Source: JAUIBE01 sp035267185 (lineage in GTDB: Bacteria; Pseudomonadota; Gammaproteobacteria; Xanthomonadales; SZUA-36). From it: a stretch of 64,000 nt of DNA. Position numbers and translations under genes: made by a program. The stretch covers positions 43,600-107,599 of the forward strand of contig DATFLY010000097.1 in NCBI GenBank assembly GCA_035267185.1. The letters are read 5' to 3'. The notes under the pieces were generated by a model, which had not been told where the DNA came from, made no database searches, and worked only from the letters and a program-made list of their open reading frames with translations. Below are positions 45,723 through 54,533 of this stretch, piece after piece. Numbering within the stretch: position 1 is the first letter of the stretch; each line of letters opens with the position of its first letter.

Positions 45723-47228
45723 TCATTCCGGCTGTTCCAGCCCGAGACGGGCCAACAATTCATCCCATCGTGGATCATTCACAAGGCCCAGCAGCAATGG
45801 GTTCCCGATGAGCTCGGAAAGACCCGGATCACGTTGCTGAACAGCAAGCTCAAGCCACTCGAAAGCCTCGTCATTTCGGCCGATGTAAGCATGAATTTCT
45901 GCGATTTGCATCGCGGCATCCTGGGCATGAAGCTCGATCAGCGTATCCAGTCTTTGTTGTGCCTCCTGGTCCCGCTCAAGCGCAAAACTGACCAGTACCA
46001 TCCCGTATTCCTTCCAGAAAGGCGTGGTTTCGATTTCCATATGAGGCAGAGCAGCTTCAGCCCTGCCAGCCACCACCAATGTCCTTCCAAGATAAGCGCG
46101 AACGGCAGGATACTCGGGATTGAGTGTCATGAGTTCACGATAGGCGTCAATGGCCGCCTGGTACTGTCCGCTAAATTCGAGCATCAATCCATACTTCAGG
46201 CGATGACTTAAAACCAGCGGATCAAGCGGAATGGCTTTACGGATCAGCTCTATTCCCTCTTCGAAACGGCCGAGAGTAAATGCAGCGGTTGACGCAGCAG
46301 CCAGGATTTGCGCATTGCCAGGGGCACTATCCAGGGCAAGCCTGGCTGAGTCGTAAGCCTGCTGCCATTGCCACTCGAACCGATGTGCGATCAGGCTTCG
46401 ATACAGATGGCTTTCCGGATGATCCGGCTGCAGCTGCAGCGCCATGGACAAGCTTGTTTCAGCCTGCTTCTGAACCTGGTTGTCATTGACCGGGTTGGAA
46501 TCCGCCTCCAGCAAAAGGCTGTATGCGTATGCTGCCAGGCCGGACGGCCACTCAGGTTCAACTTCTACCACCTCCTCCAGAAGCTGATTGGCTCGCGCTA
46601 TACCGGTGCCACCGATCAGCAGGAAAAAGCGTGCCTGGAGAAACTTAAGGTACGCAGCCGGATCAGGCTGTCGGAATTCACTAATTATTGCCGGGTCGTC
46701 CGACCCCATGCGATCCAAAGTGGTGCCGGCAATATGCCGTGTAAATGTCTGAAGGAATTCGACCGTAAACGGTTGCTCCATCAAACGCTCACCCTCCGAT
46801 TTGGGCGTATTGGTCAGATCGGCAAACAGTTCGTCACCCTCTGGAGCGGCATCACAGCCAACGTTAAGAATCCAGCCGGTATCCACCTGGCTGCCCGTGT
46901 TTTCGCCAAGCTGTTCGGAATCTACCAGCGCCAATGCCGAGTGCGGGGCAATCACTTCGATTTCTGCAGATCGTTGCAGGGCCCTGATGATCTCAAGGCC
47001 AAGTAAAAACGTGACATTGTTGGCGCACTGAGTCCGCATTGGGACCACAAGTACCGATTGTGGGCCAAGTCCGGCTTCCGGGGGAGCACTGTCATCGAGT
47101 GCAGATATACCAGGTACGACTTTAAAGTGATCCGCCGAAAGATAAATAACAAGCGCCGCTATCCCGGCAGCCAGGGCGAAAAAGAAACGACTCCGGTGTG
47201 GGGGTCTTAACAGGTTATTGAGGGGCAA
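45723..47228 (-). CDS. Membrane-anchored TPR protein resembling CadC/TolB-like sensors without the DNA-binding domain
   Basis: 501 residues. A transmembrane helix (about 15-32) precedes a FlgO/TolB-like segment (SVLVVPMRTQCANNVTFLLG) and about eight TPR repeats (for example YQAAIDAYRELMTLNPEYPAVRAYLGR), ending in NDPRWDELLARLGL. Many gammaproteobacterial relatives have a winged-helix domain before the membrane helix; here a stop codon lies three codons upstream of the TTG start, so the domain is missing or was lost. The start is uncertain. A small ORF with its own start lies upstream. Confidence 0.75.
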   Translation of the reverse strand: MPLNNLLRPPHRSRFFFALAAGIAALVIYLSADHFKVVPGISALDDSAPPEAGLGPQSVLVVPMRTQCANNVTFLLGLEIIRALQRSAEIEVIAPHSALALVDSEQLGENTGSQVDTGWILNVGCDAAPEGDELFADLTNTPKSEGERLMEQPFTVEFLQTFTRHIAGTTLDRMGSDDPAIISEFRQPDPAAYLKFLQARFFLLIGGTGIARANQLLEEVVEVEPEWPSGLAAYAYSLLLEADSNPVNDNQVQKQAETSLSMALQLQPDHPESHLYRSLIAHRFEWQWQQAYDSARLALDSAPGNAQILAAASTAAFTLGRFEEGIELIRKAIPLDPLVLSHRLKYGLMLEFSGQYQAAIDAYRELMTLNPEYPAVRAYLGRTLVVAGRAEAALPHMEIETTPFWKEYGMVLVSFALERDQEAQQRLDTLIELHAQDAAMQIAEIHAYIGRNDEAFEWLELAVQQRDPGLSELIGNPLLLGLVNDPRWDELLARLGLEQPE

Positions 47229-47374
47229 ATTCAGTCAAACTCCCGTGCGATCTGCACAGGGTATGAAATCTTCCTCTTGTTGACCAGAGCGCATTTTGCA
47301 CAAGACAGGATCGTGCAGAGTTCAGCGCGTTACACCGAAAGAGGATTCATCAGCACCAGGGGCCTGAGAACGAC

Positions 47375-47560
47375 TTATCCCTGGTCGTCCCTGATGGCTT
47401 CGGCTGACCCGTCAGAGAGGTTTTCCCCGGAGTCATTAAACATCTGGACTGATTGCTGCCGTGCCTCTGTGGTCGATTGGGTAGACTCGTCCGTGACACC
47501 TGCATAAAACCAGGCAGTCACAACAAAAAGAGAAAAAAACAATAGTGTTCGCCTTTGCAT
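47375..47560 (-). CDS. Possible small single-pass membrane or secreted peptide
   Basis: 61 residues. A basic MQRR start, a hydrophobic helix (LLFFSLFVVTAWFYAG) and a polar, acidic tail. AGGGA lies five bases before the ATG. No homology recognised. The next gene on this strand is the TPR protein, 146 bases away. Confidence 0.45.
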   Translation of the reverse strand: MQRRTLLFFSLFVVTAWFYAGVTDESTQSTTEARQQSVQMFNDSGENLSDGSAEAIRDDQG

Positions 47561-47941
47561 AGCATTCCCTGGCCAGCGCCTGTATACAGGCTTTCTCGGC
47601 TATCTGATGTTTTTCGGGATTCAACGGCTCAGCCTTTTTGCAGCCCCGAGAGTGAATCCCTTCAACCGGGGCCAGGCTACCCGTGGGTTTTGAACCAATA
47701 TCAAGAAGCCTTCCTGACTCATTGATTTTCCACGGATCATGAATTATAGCGGGCAACCCGAACAAATCAACTACCGCCTGACTCACCCGCACAACCGCTG
47801 ATCCGGCACATTTTTGAGGCTTTGATTGCCAATTTGCTGATGTTTTGCCTTGATATCACGGTCCTTCGTACATATTTCAGTTCTCACTAAAACAAATAAA
47901 CTGACGTTTTAACAGCACCAGACAAAGCAAGGCCAATTATC
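47561..47941. other. Gene-free divergent region
   Basis: 381 bases between the small minus-strand ORF and the MarR gene at 47942. The last 60 bases are AT-rich with TAAAAC...GTTTTA arms (47888-47893 and 47906-47911) that might be a MarR operator. Otherwise I see no supported feature; a 118-codon minus-strand ORF here looks non-coding. Confidence 0.4.
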
Positions 47942-48412
47942 ATGCCCTCATTCATACCCAGTTCGACCAAAACACCCGATTTCCTGCAACTTCTGCATAG
48001 CCTGGCCAGCGCCTACCAGGCAGTTTCAATGTTCGAGGCCAAAGCCCATCGTGAATCCGGAAACGGGATGACGACATCTCAGGCAGATGTGATTTTTACA
48101 CTCGGAAACACCGACGGCATGACCTGCGCAGACATTGGAAACGCCACCCTGATTACAAAAGGAACGCTGACCGGTGTGATTGATCGGTTATTTGCAAAGG
48201 GCCTGGTTGAGCGCTGGGAAGACGCTTACGATGCCCGCCGCACGATCATTGCATTGACGAAAAAGGGTGAACGCATGTACCAGAAAGCGTTTCCCCCGCA
48301 CCTTGCCCTGTTGAAATCCCGTCTTGATGAATTTTCCGCAGCAGATCGGCGAAAAGTAACGCAAGCGCTTGAGACAATATCAGATTCGTTCTCCAAACAG
48401 GCCCAGGGTTAA
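47942..48412 (+). CDS. MarR-family transcriptional regulator
   Basis: 156 residues, classical MarR layout: N-terminal dimer helix, recognition region MTTSQADVIFTL...MTCADIGNATLITKGTLTGVIDRLFAKGLVERW, wing EDAYDARRTIIALTKKGER, C-terminal helices. The DARR segment is the wing signature. Convergent with the HxlR regulator (10-base gap). No obvious target operon beside it, so it probably acts on its own promoter and elsewhere. Confidence 0.88.
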   Translation: MPSFIPSSTKTPDFLQLLHSLASAYQAVSMFEAKAHRESGNGMTTSQADVIFTLGNTDGMTCADIGNATLITKGTLTGVIDRLFAKGLVERWEDAYDARRTIIALTKKGERMYQKAFPPHLALLKSRLDEFSAADRRKVTQALETISDSFSKQAQG

Positions 48413-48422
48413 AGGGCTAAGC

Positions 48423-49016
48423 TCAAAGGTCAAAGCAGGGTCTGACCCGGTCAAACATGGCCGAGTCGCCGGTGATCTGGAGCCTGCTGCCACCACCAAC
48501 GAATATTGACGGGCTGTCAGATTTTACGATGACATCTGCTGACAGCGCGGGGCCTGCGGCCACCCTGCATGTGTTCTTTCTGATAACCAGATGAAATTCG
48601 CTTTCAGCCATTTCGAATTCGATGACTGCATCCAGTCCGTCCGCACGCTCCGGCCTGAATGCCGATTCAATGTTAAACATTGACCACCAGGGGTGGTTTT
48701 CGATTCCTGTGGCCGGCACGAACTCTCTGCCCCAACGGGCAAGCTGGTGAAGTATTGGTCGCAGTGAATACCCCTTTTCAGTCAACCGGTAACTGCCCTG
48801 CCGCCCGGTTTGTTTTTCAACCAGGCCCCAACGGGCCAGGTACTTCAAACGGGCTGCCAACAAATTGGTGCCGATTCCGGGCAACTGAGCCTGGATTTCA
48901 TTAAACCTTGCAGGGCCAACCAGCAATGTTCGAACGATCAGCAATGACCAACGCTCACCCACAACATCCAAAGCGCTTGCTAAACCACAGTTTTGACTAT
49001 ATGTTTTTAAAGTCAT
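48423..49016 (-). CDS. HxlR-type regulator with C-terminal SCP2-like domain
   Basis: 197 residues. Residues 8-100: HxlR winged helix (ALDVVGERWSLLIVRTLLVGPARFNEIQ, GIGTNLLAARLKYL, WGLVEK, YRLTEKGYSL). Cys10 in NCGL is a position used for redox or electrophile sensing in some relatives. Residues 115-197 resemble an SCP2 sterol-carrier-like domain (VIEFEMAESEFHLVIRK, DVIVKSD), often seen with this regulator type and possibly binding a lipid effector. The upstream region holds a tandem 16-base repeat and faces the DUF456 gene. Confidence 0.85.
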   Translation of the reverse strand: MTLKTYSQNCGLASALDVVGERWSLLIVRTLLVGPARFNEIQAQLPGIGTNLLAARLKYLARWGLVEKQTGRQGSYRLTEKGYSLRPILHQLARWGREFVPATGIENHPWWSMFNIESAFRPERADGLDAVIEFEMAESEFHLVIRKNTCRVAAGPALSADVIVKSDSPSIFVGGGSRLQITGDSAMFDRVRPCFDL

Positions 49017-49080
49017 TAATATTGTTTAAGTTAATCCATTCACTATATAAAATTAAACTATTTTTGAAGTGAAGTCCAAA

Positions 49081-49140
49081 CCGATCTGCTGCCAACCCGA
49101 TCAACTGCCAAACCGATCAACTGCCAAACCGATCAACTGA
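49081..49140. repeat. Tandem 16-base direct repeat, 3.75 copies
   Basis: Units at 49081-49096 (four mismatches), 49097-49112, 49113-49128 (the last two identical, CCGATCAACTGCCAAA) and a partial 49129-49140. It sits in the divergent region between the HxlR and DUF456 genes, 65 bases upstream of the former. It could be a regulator-binding array or a variable-number repeat. Confidence 0.9.
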
Positions 49141-49188
49141 TATAGTTATTTTCAGCATGCCTCACCAAAACCAAACGGCCGTTAACTG

Positions 49189-49692
49189 ATGGACTGGACC
49201 ATTTTCTGGTGGTTCCTTGCGGTCCTGGTGGTCATCGCAGGACTGGCGGGAACGATCATCCCGGCCCTGCCCGGTGTGCCGTTGGTATTCGCCGGACTTT
49301 TCATCATTGCATGGGCTGGTGATTTCCTTGCGATCGGCTGGCCCACGGTCATTATCCTGGCGGTACTGACCGCCATTGCCTGGGTCGTCGATTTGCTTGC
49401 CGGCGCCCTGGGTGCCAGGCACCTGGGGGCGAGCCAAAGAAGTTTTTGGGGCGCCACCATTGGTGCGATTGCAGGCCTTTTTTTTGGCCTGCCCGGAATC
49501 ATTCTCGGGCCGTTTATCGGTGCGGTTCTTGGTGAGCTGAGCAGCGGCAGGGACGTGATCCACTCAAGCCGGGTCGGGGTTGGCACATGGCTGGGAATGA
49601 TTGTTGCAACAGCCCTCAAACTGGCCATTGCCTTCCTGATGCTGGGGATCGTTGCTTTTCAGCTGGGGTTTGGGTCAGGCACGCCTGTATAA
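49189..49692 (+). CDS. DUF456 membrane protein
   Basis: 167 residues, hydrophobic, four to five membrane segments rich in Gly. The repeated glycine-zipper pattern and motifs GTIIPALPGVPLVFAGL, LAGALGARHLGAS and GLPGIILGPFIGAVLGEL are those of DUF456, a family with no established function. Divergent from the HxlR regulator across the tandem repeat; convergent with thrC (24 bases). Confidence 0.88.
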   Translation: MDWTIFWWFLAVLVVIAGLAGTIIPALPGVPLVFAGLFIIAWAGDFLAIGWPTVIILAVLTAIAWVVDLLAGALGARHLGASQRSFWGATIGAIAGLFFGLPGIILGPFIGAVLGELSSGRDVIHSSRVGVGTWLGMIVATALKLAIAFLMLGIVAFQLGFGSGTPV

Positions 49693-49716
49693 GCGCAACC
49701 AGATCCGGTTAAAACA

Positions 49717-51030
49717 CTAAAGACTCAGTAACTGTTTTCGAAAGACCTCGAATTCTCCGCTATTTGTTTCAGAAAGCACACGCGCCTCCCTGACTTTCTC
49801 AAGCGCCGCAGGAAGCGGAACGTCAATACCCAGGGCCGCCCTGATCACTTCCAGGAATTTTGCTGGATGAGCAGTACAAAGAAAAACACCATGCTCATCA
49901 CCATCCAGCTGCTCTTCCAGCGCCGACCATGCCAGCGCAGAATGCGGGTCTGCAAGATAGCCGTCACTGTACAGCGCTCGCAAGGCATCATTGGTTTCTT
50001 CATCACTGACCGAACATGCAGAGAGAATTTCCGTGAGATTCAAGCCGTGACGATCTCCCAGTTCAAGCACACGTGGAAAATTGTTGGGCTGGGAAATATC
50101 CATGGCGTTGGTCACGGTGGTCATCGTTGGCCTGGGATCCCAACGACCGGAAGACAGGAATCTCGGGTCCGTGTCGTTGCAATTGGTGGCAGCAATCACG
50201 CGCTTGTAGGGCAGACCAATGGCTCGCGCCAGGAGACCGGCAGTCAGATTCCCGAAATTGCCGCTGGGGACACAAAAAACCAACCTGGAAAGAAACGCTC
50301 GGGCAGCCTGTTCGGACATACCTGTAACTTTCTGAGCTGCGGCCTCGAAGTAGTAGCAAACCTGGGCAACCAGGCGCGCAATATTGATCGAGTTCGCTGA
50401 ATTGAGGCCCAGGTCTTCACGCAGGGCAGGGTCATCAAACGCCATCTTGACCAACTGCTGGCAGCGATCAAAATCGGACTCTACCGAGATGGTTGTGACA
50501 TTGTCTCCCAGGGTACAAAACAGTTTCTCCTGCAGGGGGGAAATCTTTCCCCTGGGGTAGAGAATGACTGCATTGATGCCCGGCTGCCCATGGTAAGCAT
50601 GAGCCACAGCGGCCCCGGTGTCTCCGGAAGTCGCTGTCAGGATGGTCATTGGCCTTTCATTTTCACCCTCATCACGAAACTCCGCCAGGCAGCGTGCCAT
50701 GAAGCGGGCACCGAAATCCTTGAATGCCAGTGACGGACCGTGAAAAAGCTCCAGGGCATCGATTCTGTCCGAAACAGGTGTCAGGGGCACCGGGAAATCA
50801 AATGCAGATGAGACGATTTCACGCATTCGTATCTCATCGATTTCTTCTCCCACCAGGTGCCCAAGAATGGCGACATTCCTGTCAAGGGAGTTAGCCTGCA
50901 ACAAATCGAATAAGTTGGGCAGGGGACTGATTTGCTCGAAAAAGTAAAGGCCCTGCTCGCTGCCCAGACCCCGAACGACCGCTTGACGAAAGCTGACTCG
51001 CTCTTCAGTTTTCTTGATATTGATCAACAC
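49717..51030 (-). CDS. thrC: Threonine synthase
   Basis: 437 residues from GTG 51030, which aligns with the start of known ThrC (RVSFRQAVVRGLG...QGLYF). The PLP lysine lies in FHGPSLAFKDFGARF; TATSGDTGAAVAHAY and PSGNFGNL bind the phosphate and cofactor. It converts O-phosphohomoserine to threonine. An earlier in-frame start would run into thrB; the GTG lies 35 bases after the thrB stop. Last gene of asnB-thrA-thrB-thrC. Confidence 0.94.
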   Translation of the reverse strand: MLINIKKTEERVSFRQAVVRGLGSEQGLYFFEQISPLPNLFDLLQANSLDRNVAILGHLVGEEIDEIRMREIVSSAFDFPVPLTPVSDRIDALELFHGPSLAFKDFGARFMARCLAEFRDEGENERPMTILTATSGDTGAAVAHAYHGQPGINAVILYPRGKISPLQEKLFCTLGDNVTTISVESDFDRCQQLVKMAFDDPALREDLGLNSANSINIARLVAQVCYYFEAAAQKVTGMSEQAARAFLSRLVFCVPSGNFGNLTAGLLARAIGLPYKRVIAATNCNDTDPRFLSSGRWDPRPTMTTVTNAMDISQPNNFPRVLELGDRHGLNLTEILSACSVSDEETNDALRALYSDGYLADPHSALAWSALEEQLDGDEHGVFLCTAHPAKFLEVIRAALGIDVPLPAALEKVREARVLSETNSGEFEVFRKQLLSL

Positions 51031-51065
51031 GTTATTTTTTCTGCCCCGAAATTCGTCCAGAACGC

Positions 51066-52040
51066 TCAGGCAATCGAGCGCGCACCACCAAGATCTGCAC
51101 GGCAAATATGCACGAAGCCACGATCATTGGCGCGATAATTGTTATCCAGCCACACTTCAACTGCATTTCCTGCCTCGTAATCGTCGACAATTGCAAAAAC
51201 CGTTGGGCCGGAACCGGATATACCCACTGCAATTGCACCAAGGTCCTTCAGCGCGGTCTTGGCGCTTTCGAAACCAGGAAGAAGGCCGCTTCTGTGCGGT
51301 TCAGCAATCAGGTCAATCACGGATTTACCAGCCAAAGAAGCATCACCCACATGCAGGGCGTGAATGAAACACGCAAAATTTGAAGCCTGTTCTATCGCAA
51401 TTGATCTCGAAACCGCGTCGGGCAATACGGCGCGGGCTTTTTTAGTCTCAAGACGCGTACCTGGCCAGCAAACCACGACGCGCCAGGCTCCGGGCCAGGG
51501 CAGGGCATGTACATCCTGGCTCGCAGGCGGGCAAAGCCGCAAGCCGCCATAAAGGGAAGGGGCTATGTTATCCAGGTGGACATCACCTGAAATGCTGCCT
51601 TCCATTTCGGCCATTAACTCAAACAACTCCAGGTTTGTCAGCGGATGACGAAAGAATCGATTGAGTGCTTCCAGCGCAGCTACAACCGAACTGGCGCTTG
51701 AACCCAGGCCGCTGCCAATTGGCATGCGTTTTTCGAGGTGGGCTTTCAGAGGACGGACAATATCCCCGCGTTGATTGACTGCTTGTTGGAATCGCCTGCA
51801 GGAGGCAAGAACAACGTTGTCCTCAACCTCATCAGGCAGTTCCGAGGCGAACGTCCCGGAGACCTCCAGCGACCAGTCATCCTCTTTGGTCAACGCCAGG
51901 CTGACAATATCGCCAAGCAAGGTGCCATCGGCGGGTGACAGCGCCAGGCCCAGCGCGTCAAAACCGACAGAAAGGTTGCCAATGCTTGCCGGGGCAAACA
52001 CCTTGATGTGGTCCATTATTTCGTCAGGCTTACTGTTCAT
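51066..52040 (-). CDS. thrB: Homoserine kinase
   Basis: 324 residues, GHMP kinase fold. APASIGNLSVGFDALG start, ATP loop PIGSGLGSSASSVVAALEAL, and VGISGSGPTVFAIVDD near the C-terminus are diagnostic. It phosphorylates homoserine from ThrA for ThrC. Begins 12 bases after thrA. An ATG eight codons downstream is a possible start. Confidence 0.95.
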   Translation of the reverse strand: MNSKPDEIMDHIKVFAPASIGNLSVGFDALGLALSPADGTLLGDIVSLALTKEDDWSLEVSGTFASELPDEVEDNVVLASCRRFQQAVNQRGDIVRPLKAHLEKRMPIGSGLGSSASSVVAALEALNRFFRHPLTNLELFELMAEMEGSISGDVHLDNIAPSLYGGLRLCPPASQDVHALPWPGAWRVVVCWPGTRLETKKARAVLPDAVSRSIAIEQASNFACFIHALHVGDASLAGKSVIDLIAEPHRSGLLPGFESAKTALKDLGAIAVGISGSGPTVFAIVDDYEAGNAVEVWLDNNYRANDRGFVHICRADLGGARSIA

Positions 52041-52052
52041 GGGGCTTCCGGG

Positions 52053-54521
52053 TTAATCCAGTGGCCGCCAGGCGGTTCGTAAAAGGTCTGCAAATACCCC
52101 TGCAGCTGTGACTTCTGCGCCTGCACCGTAACCACGCAGCACCAGCGGTATCGGCGCATAGTAACGGGTGTGAAGTACCAGCGCATTTTCTCCGTCGCGC
52201 ACTGCGCCCAGAGGCGCTGTGACCGGGGTCTCCTCGATTGAAACCCTGCACTTTTCCCCTTCAATTTTGCCAACATAGCGAAGTACCTTATTGTTCGATT
52301 TGGCCAGGTCTGCACGATCCCGGAAAACCTGGTCATACGCCTGGAGCGCCGTGACAAGGCCTTCACCACCACCGTCGGGCAACTGGTCAACCGGCACAAC
52401 CGGTTCAACTTCGATGTCGTCCAGCTCGAGCTCCAGCCCGACTTCCCGGGCAATGATCAGCAGCTTGCGAGCCACATCCATTCCGGAAAGGTCATCCCGG
52501 GGGTCGGGCTCGGTGAACCCCAGGGATATGGCCTTTTCGACCGCTTCTGACAATGTCTCGCCATCATCCAGCACGCCCAGTATCATCGACAGGGAGCCGG
52601 AAAGTATGCCCTCAAAGGTTCCCAGCCTGTCACCCGATCGAAGCAGTGCCTGCATGTTGTCGATCACTGGCAGCCCCGCTCCAACATTGGTCTCATACAG
52701 GAACTTCTTGAAATTCTGGGCCGCAGCAGTGCGGAGCTCGTGGTAGTAGGCCAGATCCATGGTGTTGGCCTTCTTGTTTGCGGCCACGACATGAAACCCC
52801 GCACGCAGCAATGCCACGTACTGTCCGGCAAGCCCCTCGTCAGTGGTGCAATCTATGACGGTGGGGTTGATCAGGCCAAGCCGTTCCCGAATGTTGATGA
52901 CATCTTCAATTGTCCAGGGCTGGCCCTGGTCCCTGAGTGCGGATTCCCAGTGATCAAGATCAATAGCGTTATTGGTCACCAGCAGCTTCCGGCTGTTGGC
53001 AATGGCCCGTACCCGTAACTCCATGTGAGACCTGAGCAAGTGTCCGGCCTGGCTCTGAAATTGTCTCAGAAGCTCAGACCCAACGTTCCCACAGCCCAGC
53101 AAAAGAACATCAATGTGGGTAGTCTTGCTGAAAAATGAGGTATGGCACGCTCGCGTCGCTGCTATTGCATCCCTGCCTTCAACCACCACCGCAATCGCGC
53201 TCTCGGTGGAACCCTGCGCAATGACTTCGACATTGATTCCGGCAGCAGAAATGGCCGTGAGAAAACGGGCGGCAATACCACGATAGTGCTTCATACCATC
53301 ACCGACAATCGACACCATGGCCCGATCAGGCTGAACAAGAATGTCTTCGACCAGGCCATGCATTTGCTCAAAGTGGAACTCCTCCCTGAGCGCTCTTGCC
53401 GCTTTCTTGACTTCTTTTTCCCTGACACACAGCGTGATGCTGAACTCGGAAGACGACTGGACAATCAGCAGGATGGAAATGTTGTTGCGGGCAAGCGATT
53501 CTGTCACACGCCTTACAATACCGACACGCCCCTGCAAACCGCCGCCCTGGATGGTGATGGATGCAACCTCGGACAAATGCGATATTCCACGAACCACGCC
53601 ATCTTTCGTTGCATCAGAGTGAACCAGGGTGCCCGGGCGCAGAGGATGCCAGGCGTTACGTATCTCACACGGTATTTCTGCTGCTGCCAGGGGTGAAAGC
53701 GCCTTGGCTGAAATCACGCTGGCACCGAAATAGGTCAGCTCCATTGCCTCTTCATAGCTGACCTCGCTGAGGCACACCGCGTTGAGCACCACGCCCGGAT
53801 CAGCTGAAAAGAAGCCGTCAACATCTTTCCAGATCTGGCACTTTTCCGCCTGTAGTGCTGCGGCCACTGCAGCCGCTGAGTAATCAGTGCCGTTGCGCCC
53901 AAACAGCTGAATCTGTCCTCCTGGACCTTTTCCGTAAAATCCGGGCAAAACAAGGATGCTGGTCTCACTGCCAAGACGATGGGAAAGTTTTGATGACGCC
54001 GCATCAATATCAATCAGCGTATCAAGCTGATCGTCATTGGCCGGCGGCAACACATCAGTGTCACTCCAGGTGGCGTCAAGCCCGCGACTGACAAGCAAAT
54101 CAGCCAGTAAACGGCTCGAGAAGCCTTCCCCGGTCGCGAGAATTTTTGCGCGGGATTCCGGCGGGCATTGCTGTAGCAGACGAATGCCTTCAAGCCATTC
54201 CGTTATCCTGATTTCCGCCTTGTTCAGAAATGAGCCTGCGCCCGGGGCGCTTTCAGGCCCGCCCGATAATGATTCCAGCACACGTTTCTGTGCCGAAATA
54301 GCGCTCCTGGCCTCCTCTGAAGGGTCGCTGCCTTCCTCTGCCCGGTCAATTGCCCTGAGGAGCTGGTCCGTGACGCCCCTGACCGCAGAAAGCACAACCA
54401 CCAGCTGGTATCGGCCGGCGTATGATTCGATGACAGATACAGCAGCCTCAAAACCATTGAGGTCCGCAAGCATGCTGCCACCAAATTTCTGGACAAGGAT
54501 GGGCTTTTTTGTTTCGCTCAT
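52053..54521 (-). CDS. thrA: Bifunctional aspartokinase/homoserine dehydrogenase I
   Basis: 822 residues, the ThrA length. Aspartokinase domain (KFGGS at residues 12-16, FGRNGTDYSAAAVAAAL), tandem ACT domains at about 315-460, then homoserine dehydrogenase with LLLGCGNVGSELL and NKKANTMDLAYY. It catalyses the first and third steps of the aspartate pathway, normally with threonine feedback through the ACT pair. Starts 12 bases after asnB. No Thr/Ile-rich leader peptide or attenuator is visible, unlike the enterobacterial thr operon. Confidence 0.95.
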   Translation of the reverse strand: MSETKKPILVQKFGGSMLADLNGFEAAVSVIESYAGRYQLVVVLSAVRGVTDQLLRAIDRAEEGSDPSEEARSAISAQKRVLESLSGGPESAPGAGSFLNKAEIRITEWLEGIRLLQQCPPESRAKILATGEGFSSRLLADLLVSRGLDATWSDTDVLPPANDDQLDTLIDIDAASSKLSHRLGSETSILVLPGFYGKGPGGQIQLFGRNGTDYSAAAVAAALQAEKCQIWKDVDGFFSADPGVVLNAVCLSEVSYEEAMELTYFGASVISAKALSPLAAAEIPCEIRNAWHPLRPGTLVHSDATKDGVVRGISHLSEVASITIQGGGLQGRVGIVRRVTESLARNNISILLIVQSSSEFSITLCVREKEVKKAARALREEFHFEQMHGLVEDILVQPDRAMVSIVGDGMKHYRGIAARFLTAISAAGINVEVIAQGSTESAIAVVVEGRDAIAATRACHTSFFSKTTHIDVLLLGCGNVGSELLRQFQSQAGHLLRSHMELRVRAIANSRKLLVTNNAIDLDHWESALRDQGQPWTIEDVINIRERLGLINPTVIDCTTDEGLAGQYVALLRAGFHVVAANKKANTMDLAYYHELRTAAAQNFKKFLYETNVGAGLPVIDNMQALLRSGDRLGTFEGILSGSLSMILGVLDDGETLSEAVEKAISLGFTEPDPRDDLSGMDVARKLLIIAREVGLELELDDIEVEPVVPVDQLPDGGGEGLVTALQAYDQVFRDRADLAKSNNKVLRYVGKIEGEKCRVSIEETPVTAPLGAVRDGENALVLHTRYYAPIPLVLRGYGAGAEVTAAGVFADLLRTAWRPLD

Positions 54522-54533
54522 TTCATCTGCAAC

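Noticed and set aside
47579..47590. CCTGTATACAGG palindrome, LexA-like
   Set aside because: A LexA box needs CTGT and ACAG separated by about eight bases; here only two bases separate them, and it is not at a DNA-repair promoter.
47436..47792. Minus-strand 118-codon ORF
   Set aside because: It overlaps the better-supported 61-residue ORF, has a non-membrane, low-quality composition and no ribosome site that I can see.
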